Shown one piece after another: positions 34,986 through 43,210 of a DNA stretch of 54,546 bases (positions are counted from its first letter, which is position 1; the number at the start of each line of letters is the position of its first letter). This DNA is from Mycobacteriales bacterium. GTDB taxonomy: Bacteria > Actinomycetota > Actinomycetes > JAFAQI01. A model generated the notes under the pieces. That model was not told where the DNA came from. It made no database searches and saw nothing but the letters and a program-made list of their open reading frames with translations. A program made the translations under genes and the position numbers. The stretch is taken from the NCBI GenBank assembly GCA_035550055.1, contig DASZRO010000109.1, positions 1 to 54,546 of the forward strand, given 5' to 3'.

Positions 34986-36115
34986 CGGCGAGCCGGCTCC
35001 TTCCGAGTGATCGCGCGAGCGATCCGGCGGGCGTCGATCGCCAGCTCGCGAAACATCCCGCTCATCGGGTTAGTGAACCCGGTGAACCACAGGCCGGGTG
35101 CGTCAGGGTGACACCGGGCGCCGTGAACCTTCGGTCGCCCGTCGCCACGCAGCACGCCGAGATGCCCGACCAGCGGCTCGAGCCCGCGGCGGTAGCCCGT
35201 CGCAGCGATAACCACCTGCGGTTCGATGACCGCCCCGTCGGCCAGGCGCACCTGTCGGCCGGCAAACTCCACCGGCGCGGCCACGACCTCGATCCGGCCC
35301 GCCTTGACCAGGTCGACGAAACCGATGTCGAGCATCGGGATGGCGTCGTCCCGCCTGACCCGCTCGTAGAGCCCGTCGGCCGGGGCGGGCAGGCCGTACG
35401 GCGTCAGGTCGCCGAGCGTCAGGCGGCGCATCACCCGAGCGATCGGATCGAACACCGCGTTGGGCGCGTAACGGAAGACCACCCCGAGCAGCTGGTTCGG
35501 GATTCCGTTCAGCTCGCGATACACGATGTGCGGCGGGTTCCGGATCGCGATCCGGACCCGCTGCGCGCCGGTCTCGACCAGGTCGATCGCGATCTCGGCG
35601 CCGGTGTTGCCGGCTCCGACGACCAGCACATCCTTGCCGACGTAGGGCGTGGCGTTGCGGTACCGGCTCGCGTGGAGCAGCTCGCCGTCGAAGTCGGCGA
35701 CGCCGGGCCAGTCCGGCACGACCGGCGTGTGGTTGTAGCCGGTGGCGACCACCACGTGCGCAGCCGTCCGGTCACCCTGATCGCTTCGCAGCACCCACCC
35801 GTCGCCGTCGCGGTCGATGCGGTCGATAGCGGTGTTGAAGGTGGGCCGAATGCCGTGATGGGCGGCGTAGGCCTCCAGGTAGCGCACCACGTCGCCGCGG
35901 GCGACCCAGTTGCCGTACTCGCGCGGGATCGGGTAGCCGGGCAGGCTCGACAGCCAGCGAACGGTGTGCAGATGCAGTCGCTCGTAGTGGCCGCGCCAGG
36001 TGGAGGCCACCGCATCGGCGCGATCGACGACCTCGGTGTCGACGCCGCGGCCGCGAAGCGTCGCGGCTACCGCCAACCCCCCGGGGCCGGCGCCGATCAC
36101 CACCGCGTCGGACAT
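34982..36115 (-). CDS. Flavin-containing monooxygenase-like oxidoreductase
   Basis: This 377-aa protein has the FAD motif GAGPGGLAVAATLRGRG and the NADP motif VVGAGNTGAEIAIDLVETG, with HLHTVRWLSSLPGYPIP between. This is the CzcO/Trk-type or class B FMO pattern that oxygenates ketones, amines or sulfur compounds. The FxGxxxH motif of Baeyer-Villiger enzymes appears only as FDGELLHAS. The stop overlaps the amine oxidase start by 4 nt (ATGA). ATG 36115 is 5 bp after the upstream DUF4192 stop, so a four-gene transcript is likely. Confidence 0.85.
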   Translation of the reverse strand: MSDAVVIGAGPGGLAVAATLRGRGVDTEVVDRADAVASTWRGHYERLHLHTVRWLSSLPGYPIPREYGNWVARGDVVRYLEAYAAHHGIRPTFNTAIDRIDRDGDGWVLRSDQGDRTAAHVVVATGYNHTPVVPDWPGVADFDGELLHASRYRNATPYVGKDVLVVGAGNTGAEIAIDLVETGAQRVRIAIRNPPHIVYRELNGIPNQLLGVVFRYAPNAVFDPIARVMRRLTLGDLTPYGLPAPADGLYERVRRDDAIPMLDIGFVDLVKAGRIEVVAAPVEFAGRQVRLADGAVIEPQVVIAATGYRRGLEPLVGHLGVLRGDGRPKVHGARCHPDAPGLWFTGFTNPMSGMFRELAIDARRIARAITRKEPARR

Positions 36116-36119
36116 CCAT

Positions 36120-37145
36120 TCAGCCTGCCGCATCCCGGGCGGCGATGTCCCGCGCCGCCCCGTCGACCACCTCCTGGATCATGCGCGGTGGCAGCTGGTG
36201 ATCGAGCCCGGCCTCGATGAGCTGCGCCAGCGAGTACGTCGGGTCCGAGCTCAGCGCCCGATCGAGGGCGATGTTGGCAAGGGTGCCGTCGCCGCTGGCG
36301 TAGGCGAACCAGGCGAGCACCGTGCAGATCGCAGCGTCGTGTGGCGGCGGCACGCGGCGTACGACGGTTCGCAGCAGCGAGAGCAGCTCTGCCAGCCGCT
36401 GCGGCGAACCGGCCGCGAGCAACAGGTCGTCTCGCGCGCCGATGTCCCCGCACAGGGCGGCGAACAACGCGGCTTCGGCGTCGCGCACCTCGCCGCGCGG
36501 GTCCTGGCGGCGTCTGGTGAGGCGGTCGGTGAGCTGGTCGAGCTCGCGGCGGCGGCGATCCGGCGCCATCTCCGCGACCCGGGCCCGTGCTCGTGACATC
36601 CGCCGTCGTTGGGCCGGCGAGTCGGCGGTGGGCTCCACGGCTACGGAGGCGACCAGCTCGCTGCGATCGGCGAGCACCGCGCTCCCCGACAACACGAGGG
36701 AGGACTCGAGAGCGGTCAGGCCCTCCGTGGTGCCTGCCAGCGGAACCCCGTCGGCAGGGCAGCAGCCCGCGCCGCTACACAGGTAGGACCACAACCGACC
36801 GTGATGGATCAGCAGGGCGTCGCTCACCCACAGGTCCGGGTGGTCGAACAGCTCGGCGACCAGCTCGGTGAAGGGCAGCTCACCGGCTGCGAAGCCACAG
36901 TCGGTGTAGACGGCGACCAGGACCGCGTCAGCGTCGGCCCTCACTGCCCTGGCCGCGATCTCCTCGACGGCGACGCTGAGCGGCCCGAGGCTGTTGAGGT
37001 CGAATCGCAGGGTGAGGCCGAGTGCGGCCTGCCCACCCTGTAGGCAGGCGACCACCAGGCTCTCGGTCGGTTGGTAGCCCAGCAGCATCGGCAGGGCGCG
37101 GGCAAGTTCGTGAGGGGTGCGCAGTCGCACGGCAGGTCCGGACAT
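36120..37145 (-). CDS. DUF4192 protein
   Basis: The N-terminus (RLRTPHELARALPMLLGYQP then TESLVVACLQGG) is the hallmark of actinobacterial DUF4192 proteins, about 340-400 aa, function unknown. It continues with ALGLTLRFDL and AVYTDCGFAAGELPF, and a cysteine-containing segment (YLCSGAGCCPADGVPLAGT) in the usual position. The C-terminal 100 residues are helical. It precedes the FMO gene by a few base pairs. The start is the ATG before the conserved motif. Confidence 0.82.
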   Translation of the reverse strand: MSGPAVRLRTPHELARALPMLLGYQPTESLVVACLQGGQAALGLTLRFDLNSLGPLSVAVEEIAARAVRADADAVLVAVYTDCGFAAGELPFTELVAELFDHPDLWVSDALLIHHGRLWSYLCSGAGCCPADGVPLAGTTEGLTALESSLVLSGSAVLADRSELVASVAVEPTADSPAQRRRMSRARARVAEMAPDRRRRELDQLTDRLTRRRQDPRGEVRDAEAALFAALCGDIGARDDLLLAAGSPQRLAELLSLLRTVVRRVPPPHDAAICTVLAWFAYASGDGTLANIALDRALSSDPTYSLAQLIEAGLDHQLPPRMIQEVVDGAARDIAARDAAG

Positions 37146-37208
37146 CCCGCGACGGTGCGTCGCACCGATGGCCGATCAGCGTGCTCACCGCCATCCAGTG
37201 GACGCGCG

Positions 37209-37709
37209 TCAGCCGTCCACAGCACAGATCTGCGCTCGGACGTAGCGAAGCAGCCCGGCGCAGCCCGCCTCGACCATCGCCAGCACCCGTTCGAACCCGT
37301 CGCCGTTGTCGTAGTACGGATCAGGGACGTCGAGGTCGCCGCCACGGCTCGCCGGATCGAACGACCGCAGGCGCACGATCTTGTCGACGGCCTCCGGCGG
37401 CGCGAGCCAGCGCAGCGACTGCAGGTTCTTCCCGTCCATCGCCACGATGAGGTCGCGCTCGGCGAACCAGCCGGTCTGGAACTGGCGCGCGACGTGTCCG
37501 AGCTCGTCGTACCCATGGGCGCGCAACGTCGCGATCGTGCGCGGATCGGCGGGTCCGCCGGCGTGCCAGTCGCCGGTGCCGGCGCTGTCCACCGTGATCC
37601 GGTCGCCGAGACCCGCCTCCGCCACCTTCGACCGCATGACGACCTCGGCGATCGGCGAACGGCAGATGTTGCCCATGCACACGAAACAGATCCGGTACGG
37701 CGCTTGCAC
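37209..37709 (-). CDS. Low-molecular-weight protein tyrosine phosphatase
   Basis: This 166-aa enzyme has the phosphate loop CMGNICRSPIAE (C-x5-R-S; about residues 10-21) near the N-terminus and DPYYDNGDGFERV near the C-terminus with the general-acid Asp of the DPYY motif. LMW-PTPs remove phosphate from protein tyrosines, often acting on capsule or kinase systems. GTG 37709 is the only start near the loop. GATAAT lies 6 nt upstream. The gene is separate from the nearby DUF4192 gene. Confidence 0.9.
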   Translation of the reverse strand: MQAPYRICFVCMGNICRSPIAEVVMRSKVAEAGLGDRITVDSAGTGDWHAGGPADPRTIATLRAHGYDELGHVARQFQTGWFAERDLIVAMDGKNLQSLRWLAPPEAVDKIVRLRSFDPASRGGDLDVPDPYYDNGDGFERVLAMVEAGCAGLLRYVRAQICAVDG

Positions 37710-37715
37710 TACGCC

Positions 37716-37721
37716 ATTATC
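37716..37721 (-). promoter_or_regulatory. Leaderless -10 for the tyrosine phosphatase gene
   Basis: GATAAT on the minus strand lies 6 nt before GTG 37709, closer to the TATAAT consensus than the neighbours. Confidence 0.5.
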
Positions 37722-37783
37722 TGGCCCGCCCACCCGCCGAGCCGGCCCTCGCCGGCCGGCCCCGGTTGGGGAAGGATGGCGAC

Positions 37784-38701
37784 ATGCTCATCGGATTCGG
37801 CGCCCCCGTCTCGGGATCGTGGGCGACACCCGCCACCCAGGTCGAGATCGCCCACCGCGCTGAGGAGCTGGGCTACGCCTCACTGTGGACGTTCTCCCGG
37901 CTGATCTACTCGGACTGGCCGCCGGAGCAGCGGTTGGCGCCGCCCTACCGCAGCGTCCACGACCCGATCGTCATCGCGGCCTTCTTGGCCGGCGTGACCA
38001 CCCGCATCCGCCTCGGCCTCGCCGTGGTGAACGCGCCGTTCTACCCGCCGATCGCGCTCGCGAAGGCGCTCACCAGCCTCGACATCGTGTCGGCCGGCCG
38101 GCTCGACGCGGGCCTCGGCATCGGCTGGTCGCCCGACGAGTACGAGGCGACGGGCACCGACATGTCGCGGCGTGGCGCCCGGATGGACGAGTACCTCGCC
38201 TGCCTCGAGGAGATCTGGACGGGTGACCCGGCGGAGTTCTCCGGCGAGTTCTACCGGGTGCCCCGAGGCTGGGTCGACCCCAAGCCGGTGCAGACCCCGC
38301 ACCCGCCGGTACTGCTCGGCGGGACTGCGGACAGCGCGCTTCGCCGCGCCGGTGCGCTCGCGGACGGATGGATCTCGTCGAGCCGGGTCGGGCCCGACAC
38401 ACTCCCGCACGCGATCGACCAGGTGCGCGCCGGCGCGTCCGACGCCGGCCGCGACCCGGGAGCGATGCGGATCGTGATTCGCGGTGTTGCCCGGCTGCGT
38501 GACGAGCCGGACCCGGCGGCAGGCCCGCTCACCGGACCGATCGACGTGATCCGCGAAGGGCTGGCGCACTACGCCGAGCTCGGCGCCACCGAGGTCTTCC
38601 TCGATCTGAACTTCGACGAGCTGATCGGCACCCCCGACGCGGACCCGGCACGATCGGTCGACATCGCCCACCGGATGCTGGAGGAGCTCGCCCCGGCGTA
38701 G
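37784..38701 (+). CDS. LLM-class F420-dependent oxidoreductase
   Basis: This 305-aa protein shows the luciferase-like monooxygenase barrel. TPATQVEIAHRAEELGYASLW is at the start, then TRIRLGLAVVNAPFYPPIAL, SAGRLDAGLGIGWSPDEYEA and HPPVLLGGTADSALRRAGAL. The pattern fits actinobacterial F420-dependent reductases or oxidoreductases rather than bacterial luciferase; the cofactor is inferred from the family. ATG 37784 begins the conserved first strand. Substrate unknown. Confidence 0.85.
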   Translation: MLIGFGAPVSGSWATPATQVEIAHRAEELGYASLWTFSRLIYSDWPPEQRLAPPYRSVHDPIVIAAFLAGVTTRIRLGLAVVNAPFYPPIALAKALTSLDIVSAGRLDAGLGIGWSPDEYEATGTDMSRRGARMDEYLACLEEIWTGDPAEFSGEFYRVPRGWVDPKPVQTPHPPVLLGGTADSALRRAGALADGWISSSRVGPDTLPHAIDQVRAGASDAGRDPGAMRIVIRGVARLRDEPDPAAGPLTGPIDVIREGLAHYAELGATEVFLDLNFDELIGTPDADPARSVDIAHRMLEELAPA

Positions 38702-38757
38702 CGTCGTTGGACAGCGCCGGACCAGCCGGCACCGCTATCGGATGCCGGGAGGTGGAC

Positions 38758-39102
38758 GTGACCGAGCGCACGCCGCGGCTACGGCCGATCGCCCCCGGGA
38801 CGATCGCCGACAACGTCCGCGCACCCGAAGGGCTCGACGACACCGAGCTGATCGCCCGCCTCTACGACGCGCTGGCGCTGCTGCCGCTCGCCGAGCGCGC
38901 CGCGGCGGTCGTGGCCATCGGGTTCGCCGAAGGCCCAGCGGGCGTCGCCGTCGAGCTCGACCTCGACCCGGCGGATGCGGACGCGCTCACCCGCAACGCG
39001 TTGCAGCTGCTTCGCGGTGCTCTTGCCGACGTCGACCTCGACGAGCCGGCGTACTTCGGGCGGCTGGAACGACGCAGACATACGAAAACCTCGGAGGGAT
39101 GA
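38758..39102 (+). CDS. Small sigma-region-4-like protein (114 aa)
   Basis: Residues 30-100 resemble sigma factor region 4 in layout: LYDALALLPLAERAAAVVAI, then GVAVELDLDPADADALTRNA and LQLLRGALAD. In sigma factors this pattern reads LPxxER, then a helix-turn-helix, then RALxxLR. There is no region 2, so it cannot be a complete sigma factor. GTG 38758 follows a GGGAGG site by 5 nt; another GTG 6 nt earlier is less favoured. A perfect 9-bp hairpin surrounds the stop codon. The role is unknown; it could be a DNA-binding regulator or an anti-sigma partner. Confidence 0.5.
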   Translation: MTERTPRLRPIAPGTIADNVRAPEGLDDTELIARLYDALALLPLAERAAAVVAIGFAEGPAGVAVELDLDPADADALTRNALQLLRGALADVDLDEPAYFGRLERRRHTKTSEG

Positions 39103-39111
39103 CTCCGAGGT
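39088..39111. terminator. Hairpin around the stop codon of the 114-aa gene
   Basis: ACCTCGGAG pairs perfectly with CTCCGAGGT across GGATGA; the TGA stop is in the loop. On the plus strand no T-run follows, while on the minus strand TTTT follows. It may stop transcription or affect translation. Confidence 0.45.
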
Positions 39112-39248
39112 CTCCGTAAAGCCCGACTCGCCAGGTCTGCCTCTCGGCAAAGGTTCGCTCGAAGCGACAAAGGTTAGGACCGGGGGCCATGAAACGAGCC
39201 GGACGGACACCTTGCGGCGTCCGTGTGCGTAACGTACCGCACGGCTCC

Positions 39249-39254
39249 TAGCAT
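39249..39254 (+). promoter_or_regulatory. Leaderless -10 for the SDR gene at 39261
   Basis: TAGCAT is 6 nt before ATG 39261, the spacing expected for a leaderless start. Confidence 0.5.
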
Positions 39255-39260
39255 TCCCGC

Positions 39261-40190
39261 ATGGCGAGATGGAAAGCCTCCGACATTCCCGACCAGTCCG
39301 GCAAGGTAGCGGTCGTCACCGGAGCCAACAGCGGACTGGGCTATCACACGGCGCTCGAGCTCGCGCGAAACGGCGCCCGGGTCGTTGTCGCCTCGCGCAG
39401 CGACGTGCGCGGCAAGGAGGCGGTCGCTCGCATCGTTGCCGCCGTCCCCGATGCCGACCTCGACCTGCGCGGCCTCGATCTCGCCGACCTCTCGAACATC
39501 CGGGCGTTCGCCGACGGGCTGCGCTCGTCGTACCCGACGATCGACCTGCTGATCAACAACGCCGGCGTCATGGCGATCCCGCGAAGCCTCACCGCGGACG
39601 GCTTCGAGATGCAGTTCGGGACCAACCATCTCGGTCACTTCGCATTGACCGGCCTGCTGCTGCCGAGCCTGCTCGCCGCGCCCGCGGCGCGGGTCGTGAC
39701 GGTGAGCAGCACCGCGCACAAGCCAGGGCACATCGACTTCGACGATCTGATGGCCGAGCGGCGCTACCGCAGATGGAACGTGTACTCCAACAGCAAGCTG
39801 GCCAACCTGCTGTTCACCTACGAGCTGCAGCGCAAGCTCGTCGCCGCCGGCTCGGCCGCGATCGCGGTCGCGGCGCATCCGGGCACGTCCGCCACGAACC
39901 TGGTCACCGTCAGCGCGCAGGACAGCCTGATCAAGCGCATCGTGATGCCGGCGGGGGCGCGGCTGATCAGCCAGTCCGCGGCGAAGGGCGCCCTACCGCA
40001 GCTGTACGCCGCTACCGCGCCGGACGTGAAGGGCGGCGAGTACTTCGGCCCGAACGGCATCGCCGAGTCGTTCGGCTATCCGAAACGGGTGGACTCGATC
40101 CCGGAGTCCAAGGATCCCGACGTCGCCTCGCGACTGTGGTCGGTGTCGCAAACGCTGACCGGCGTCAGCTACGACTCGTTGCGCGACTGA
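39261..40190 (+). CDS. Short-chain dehydrogenase (retinol-dehydrogenase-like)
   Basis: This 309-aa SDR has TGANSGLGYHTALELARNG near the N-terminus, NNAGVM, the serine in VTVSSTAHKPG, and the YSNSKLAN motif (Y and K). NSGLGxxTA and NNAGVM are typical of retinol-dehydrogenase-like and WW-domain oxidoreductase-type SDRs in actinobacteria. The substrate is unknown. The end overlaps the convergent YbjQ-operon gene by 22 nt. Confidence 0.85.
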   Translation: MARWKASDIPDQSGKVAVVTGANSGLGYHTALELARNGARVVVASRSDVRGKEAVARIVAAVPDADLDLRGLDLADLSNIRAFADGLRSSYPTIDLLINNAGVMAIPRSLTADGFEMQFGTNHLGHFALTGLLLPSLLAAPAARVVTVSSTAHKPGHIDFDDLMAERRYRRWNVYSNSKLANLLFTYELQRKLVAAGSAAIAVAAHPGTSATNLVTVSAQDSLIKRIVMPAGARLISQSAAKGALPQLYAATAPDVKGGEYFGPNGIAESFGYPKRVDSIPESKDPDVASRLWSVSQTLTGVSYDSLRD

Positions 40191-40582
40191 CCCAGCAGGC
40201 CCGCCAGCGCGTCACGCGCCGCGGTCGACTCTCGGGCCCGCTCCGCCAACGCGTCAGCGAGCAGCCGGCTCCACTCGGCGAGGTCGACCTCCCGGTTGGC
40301 GATGGTGACGCCACGCACTCGGCGAACGACTCTTGCGGTCGGCAGATGCTTCGCCGCCTCGAGCTCGAGCGTGGTCTCACCGAGCAGAATCCGGATGCCG
40401 ATGACCTTGCCCGGGCGGCCGGCGATCCGGTCCCGCATCGACTGGTCGTGCTCGACCTCGAGCATCTCCGGCGGCAGCGCCTCGGCCAGCGACGTGCTCA
40501 GCACCCGCGAGTACACGTCCAGGTCGACCGCGTCCGCGCGTAGCGAGGCGGCGAGCAGGTCGATGTCGTCGGGGGACGTCAT
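40169..40582 (-). CDS. Hypothetical protein, last in the YbjQ operon (137 aa)
   Basis: No known motif is visible. The N-terminal half has DIDLLAASLRADAVDLD and EVEHDQSMRDRIAGRPGKVI, and the rest is helical. ATG 40582 overlaps the upstream stop by 4 nt (ATGA), so it is translated with the YbjQ-type gene. A related role is likely but undefined. Confidence 0.6.
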   Translation of the reverse strand: MTSPDDIDLLAASLRADAVDLDVYSRVLSTSLAEALPPEMLEVEHDQSMRDRIAGRPGKVIGIRILLGETTLELEAAKHLPTARVVRRVRGVTIANREVDLAEWSRLLADALAERARESTAARDALAGLLGQSRNES

Positions 40583-41406
40583 CGGTCGGTGAGCGGCAGG
40601 ACCAGCTGCGGCTGGCCGATCTCGTGGTCCTCGCGCAGCGGCCGAACCGCCGTGCCGATCGCGAAGAACTCCGTCGTGTGGCCGCCCCACTTGTGTGGCA
40701 ACGACAGGAGCTGGACGCCGACGATGCCCTCGGCCTCGAGCGCTTCGGCCTCGGCCTGCATTCGCGCCATCGCGAGCTCGCGGGCGTCGTACAACGCTTC
40801 GGTGAACTGCGGGATCTCGGCATTGCGCCCGTAGTTGCCCATCGCCTTCATCATCCGCTGATGCGCGATGTGGTAGACGCACGAGCCCATGACCATGCCG
40901 AGCGGGGCGTACCCGGCTTCGAGCAGCGTCCAGAAGTCTTGGCCCGACAGGTCGGAGGTGAACGGCTTGTCGGTGTTGTTGCGCCAGGTGCCGCCCGTGG
41001 CGGGTGGCGCGTCCGCCTTGACGGCGGTGCCGACCGCGATGAACTCCGCCATATCGCTGCCGAAGTCCTTGAACTCGATGTCGAGCCGGACGCCGACGAT
41101 CCCGTCGGCGCCGAGGAGATCGGCCTCCGCCTCCATCCGGGTCATCGCGAGCTCGCGCGCGTGGTACATCGCCTGCGTCAGCGTCTCCAGCTCCTGGTTC
41201 TTGCTCCACTGCCGGAACTGGAACCCGACGTGGTAGATCGAGGAGCCGAGGACCAGGCGGAGCGGCCGAAACCCCGCCTCCCGCACCAGCAGGAACTCGT
41301 TGACCGAGAGGTCGGAGGTGAACAGCGAGCCGGTCTTCCCCGGCTTCATGTCCGCGAGGCGGCGCATCGCGTCCTCGGGAACCCCCAGCGCCTTCGGATC
41401 GCTCAC
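40579..41406 (-). CDS. Tandem YbjQ-like (DUF74) protein
   Basis: This 275-aa protein has two copies of a YbjQ-type domain. Each has a LFTSDLS or PFTSDLS strand, a VLGSSIYHVG or VMGSCVYHI segment, a long helix (MYHARELAMTRMEAEADLLG, LYDARELAMARMQAEAEALE) and a GIVGVRL or GIVGVQL strand, ending in a GTAV strand. YbjQ proteins form pentameric rings and are called heavy-metal-binding by homology only. A cysteine occurs in the second copy alone. The N-terminal 25 residues are unrelated. It is flanked by two coupled genes. Confidence 0.75.
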   Translation of the reverse strand: MSDPKALGVPEDAMRRLADMKPGKTGSLFTSDLSVNEFLLVREAGFRPLRLVLGSSIYHVGFQFRQWSKNQELETLTQAMYHARELAMTRMEAEADLLGADGIVGVRLDIEFKDFGSDMAEFIAVGTAVKADAPPATGGTWRNNTDKPFTSDLSGQDFWTLLEAGYAPLGMVMGSCVYHIAHQRMMKAMGNYGRNAEIPQFTEALYDARELAMARMQAEAEALEAEGIVGVQLLSLPHKWGGHTTEFFAIGTAVRPLREDHEIGQPQLVLPLTDR

Positions 41407-42344
41407 TGCTTTTCCCTTGGCTTCCTCAGCGGCATCACGGTGATGCTGTCAGTTCGCGCTTGCGTGCCCGCGTGGAACTTCGCCAGGCCGGTGCCGACGA
41501 TGACCGCTTCGGCCACGTGGTCGTGCTGGCCGCCCGAGCGGCACTCCATCCCCCACACCTGCAAGGACATGCCGCTGACGATGGCGCTGTCGGCGCCGTA
41601 CTTCGCCACCTTGTTCTCGAGCTGATGACGCGCGTCGGCTCGGGTGTGGAGGACGAGGTCGGTGTAGCCGGGAACCTCGATGTTCTGGTTCGTCCACGGC
41701 CGGCTGGCCATGCGCGTTGCGTAGTCGTCATGGCGGATCGCCACGGAGATGCCCCACATCAGCGACACCGGCGCCCAGCCGGCGTGCATGAGCTTCGCGA
41801 CGTCAGCGCCGGACAGGTCGGTCGAGAACAGGTGTGTGGGGCGCTGCCGTGACCTCGCCCGCACCGCCGTTCCACGCACGACGTACTCCCACGCGGCGCC
41901 GTCGCCGAGGCGTTCGCGGGTCACGGTGATCCCGACGATGCCGTCCGCCTCGAGCGCCTGCGCCTCGAGCAACGCCCGATGCAGCGCGGTCTCGTAACCC
42001 TTGTAGAGGGCGTTGACGTACGGCGCGAACCCGCGCCACTGCCCGCTCTGCCCGGAGGTCACGGGGGTGGGCGGGATGCCGAAGCCGCCGTACCTGCTGC
42101 CGTAGGTGCTGTAGCCGCCCGCCATGCGGCCGTAGTTCGAGACGAACCCGCAACCGCCCCAGCCCGCCCAGCCGAGCTGGTTGACGATCGAGCCCATGAC
42201 CTCGCCGACCGGGTCGAGACCGGCACTTTGCAACGCCGCGTCGCCGCGGACGCTGAGCAGCGACGACCGCATGTGGCCGGCGGCCGCGCGGTCGATCCGC
42301 GCCTGCGCCGCGGGCGGCAGGCCCGTCCCGTCCCAGTCGGCCAC
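41403..42344 (-). CDS. Second tandem YbjQ-like protein
   Basis: This 313-aa protein has two YbjQ-type copies, with a glycine-rich loop in the first (GWAGWGGCGFVSNYGRMAGG). Helices such as YETALHRALLEAQALEADGIV and VLHTRADARHQLENKVAKYG match the long YbjQ helix. A cysteine occurs in each half, one in VWGMECRSGGQHDHV. It is coupled by ATGA (41403-41406) to the downstream YbjQ gene. Together the two genes encode four YbjQ-like units. Confidence 0.7.
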   Translation of the reverse strand: MADWDGTGLPPAAQARIDRAAAGHMRSSLLSVRGDAALQSAGLDPVGEVMGSIVNQLGWAGWGGCGFVSNYGRMAGGYSTYGSRYGGFGIPPTPVTSGQSGQWRGFAPYVNALYKGYETALHRALLEAQALEADGIVGITVTRERLGDGAAWEYVVRGTAVRARSRQRPTHLFSTDLSGADVAKLMHAGWAPVSLMWGISVAIRHDDYATRMASRPWTNQNIEVPGYTDLVLHTRADARHQLENKVAKYGADSAIVSGMSLQVWGMECRSGGQHDHVAEAVIVGTGLAKFHAGTQARTDSITVMPLRKPREKQ

Positions 42345-42366
42345 CTGGCGACCGTATCGCTGCCGG

Positions 42367-43179
42367 CTACCGGCCGATCGCGTCCCAGTCGACCGCGACG
42401 AGCTGCGGGTTGCCGGGATTGACCTTGACCGGCAACAGGTTGCCCGGGGTCAGCGAGGTCAGCTTGTCGTTGGGCACCGCGTAGACGTTCTGGACCTGGT
42501 ACGGCGGCCTGCCGTCGATCAGCACGTTGAACATCAGGCCGACCCCGGTGCGCCCCTCCTTCACCACCGGTGCCGGTGGCGGGAAGGTGCCGAGCAGGGT
42601 GGCGTGGCCGGCCAGACCGCTGGCCAGGATCTCGGCGTTGCTGACCGTCGGCAAGGTCGGCACGGCGCCCGCCTGCTGCATCCCGGGCGTGGAGCCCGCC
42701 ACCGCCATTGCGGCCTGGACGAGGTTGTTCAAGTCGGTTCCGCGCTGACCGGTCATCGAGCTCAGGTCGACCGGTTGGCCGTTGAGCATGACCGTCGTCG
42801 AGGTCGTCGCTCCCGGCATGCCCGCGACCGGCGGGATGCCCGTCGACTCACCTCGCATCTGGGCGGCGAGCTGCTGCGCCATCTGCTGCGCGGTCTGCTG
42901 CCCGGTGGGGAGCTCCTTCCAGTGCACGACGAGCCGCTCCGGCTTGGCCCGGTCGACCGTCACCGGCAGCTCGTCGCCGGGCGACGGCCAGCGACTCGTC
43001 GAGGTCATGCCGTGATGGACCACCGGGGTCGGCAGCAGGCCGTCGGCGGACACGACGCCGTCCAAGCGATAGTTGGCGCTGGTCGCGGTCGGGTCCGGCA
43101 TCGTGATCCCGGTGACCCGCAGGACCCCCTCGGCGGGGTCCTTCATCCGCATCTCCGACAGCTTGCCGATCAAGCCCAT
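42367..43179 (-). CDS. Hypothetical protein with a repeated beta domain (270 aa)
   Basis: Two segments share a layout. The first has VLRVTGITMPDP, LDGVVSADGLLPTPVVH and LPVTVDRAKPERLVVHWKEL. The second has HATLLGTFPPPAP, FNVLIDGRPPYQVQNVYAVP and LLPVKVNPGNPQLVAVDWDAI. Between lies a glutamine- and alanine-rich linker (QQTAQQMAQQLAAQM). Each segment looks like a small barrel with the closing strand VxVDxxxPxxLxVxW. I do not recognise the family. A GGGGGAG ribosome site precedes ATG 43179. It lies 22 bp upstream of the YbjQ genes on the same strand and is likely part of their operon. Confidence 0.6.
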   Translation of the reverse strand: MGLIGKLSEMRMKDPAEGVLRVTGITMPDPTATSANYRLDGVVSADGLLPTPVVHHGMTSTSRWPSPGDELPVTVDRAKPERLVVHWKELPTGQQTAQQMAQQLAAQMRGESTGIPPVAGMPGATTSTTVMLNGQPVDLSSMTGQRGTDLNNLVQAAMAVAGSTPGMQQAGAVPTLPTVSNAEILASGLAGHATLLGTFPPPAPVVKEGRTGVGLMFNVLIDGRPPYQVQNVYAVPNDKLTSLTPGNLLPVKVNPGNPQLVAVDWDAIGR

Positions 43180-43210
43180 GGCCGCATCTCCCCCTCGGTT
43201 GGCCGCTGCG

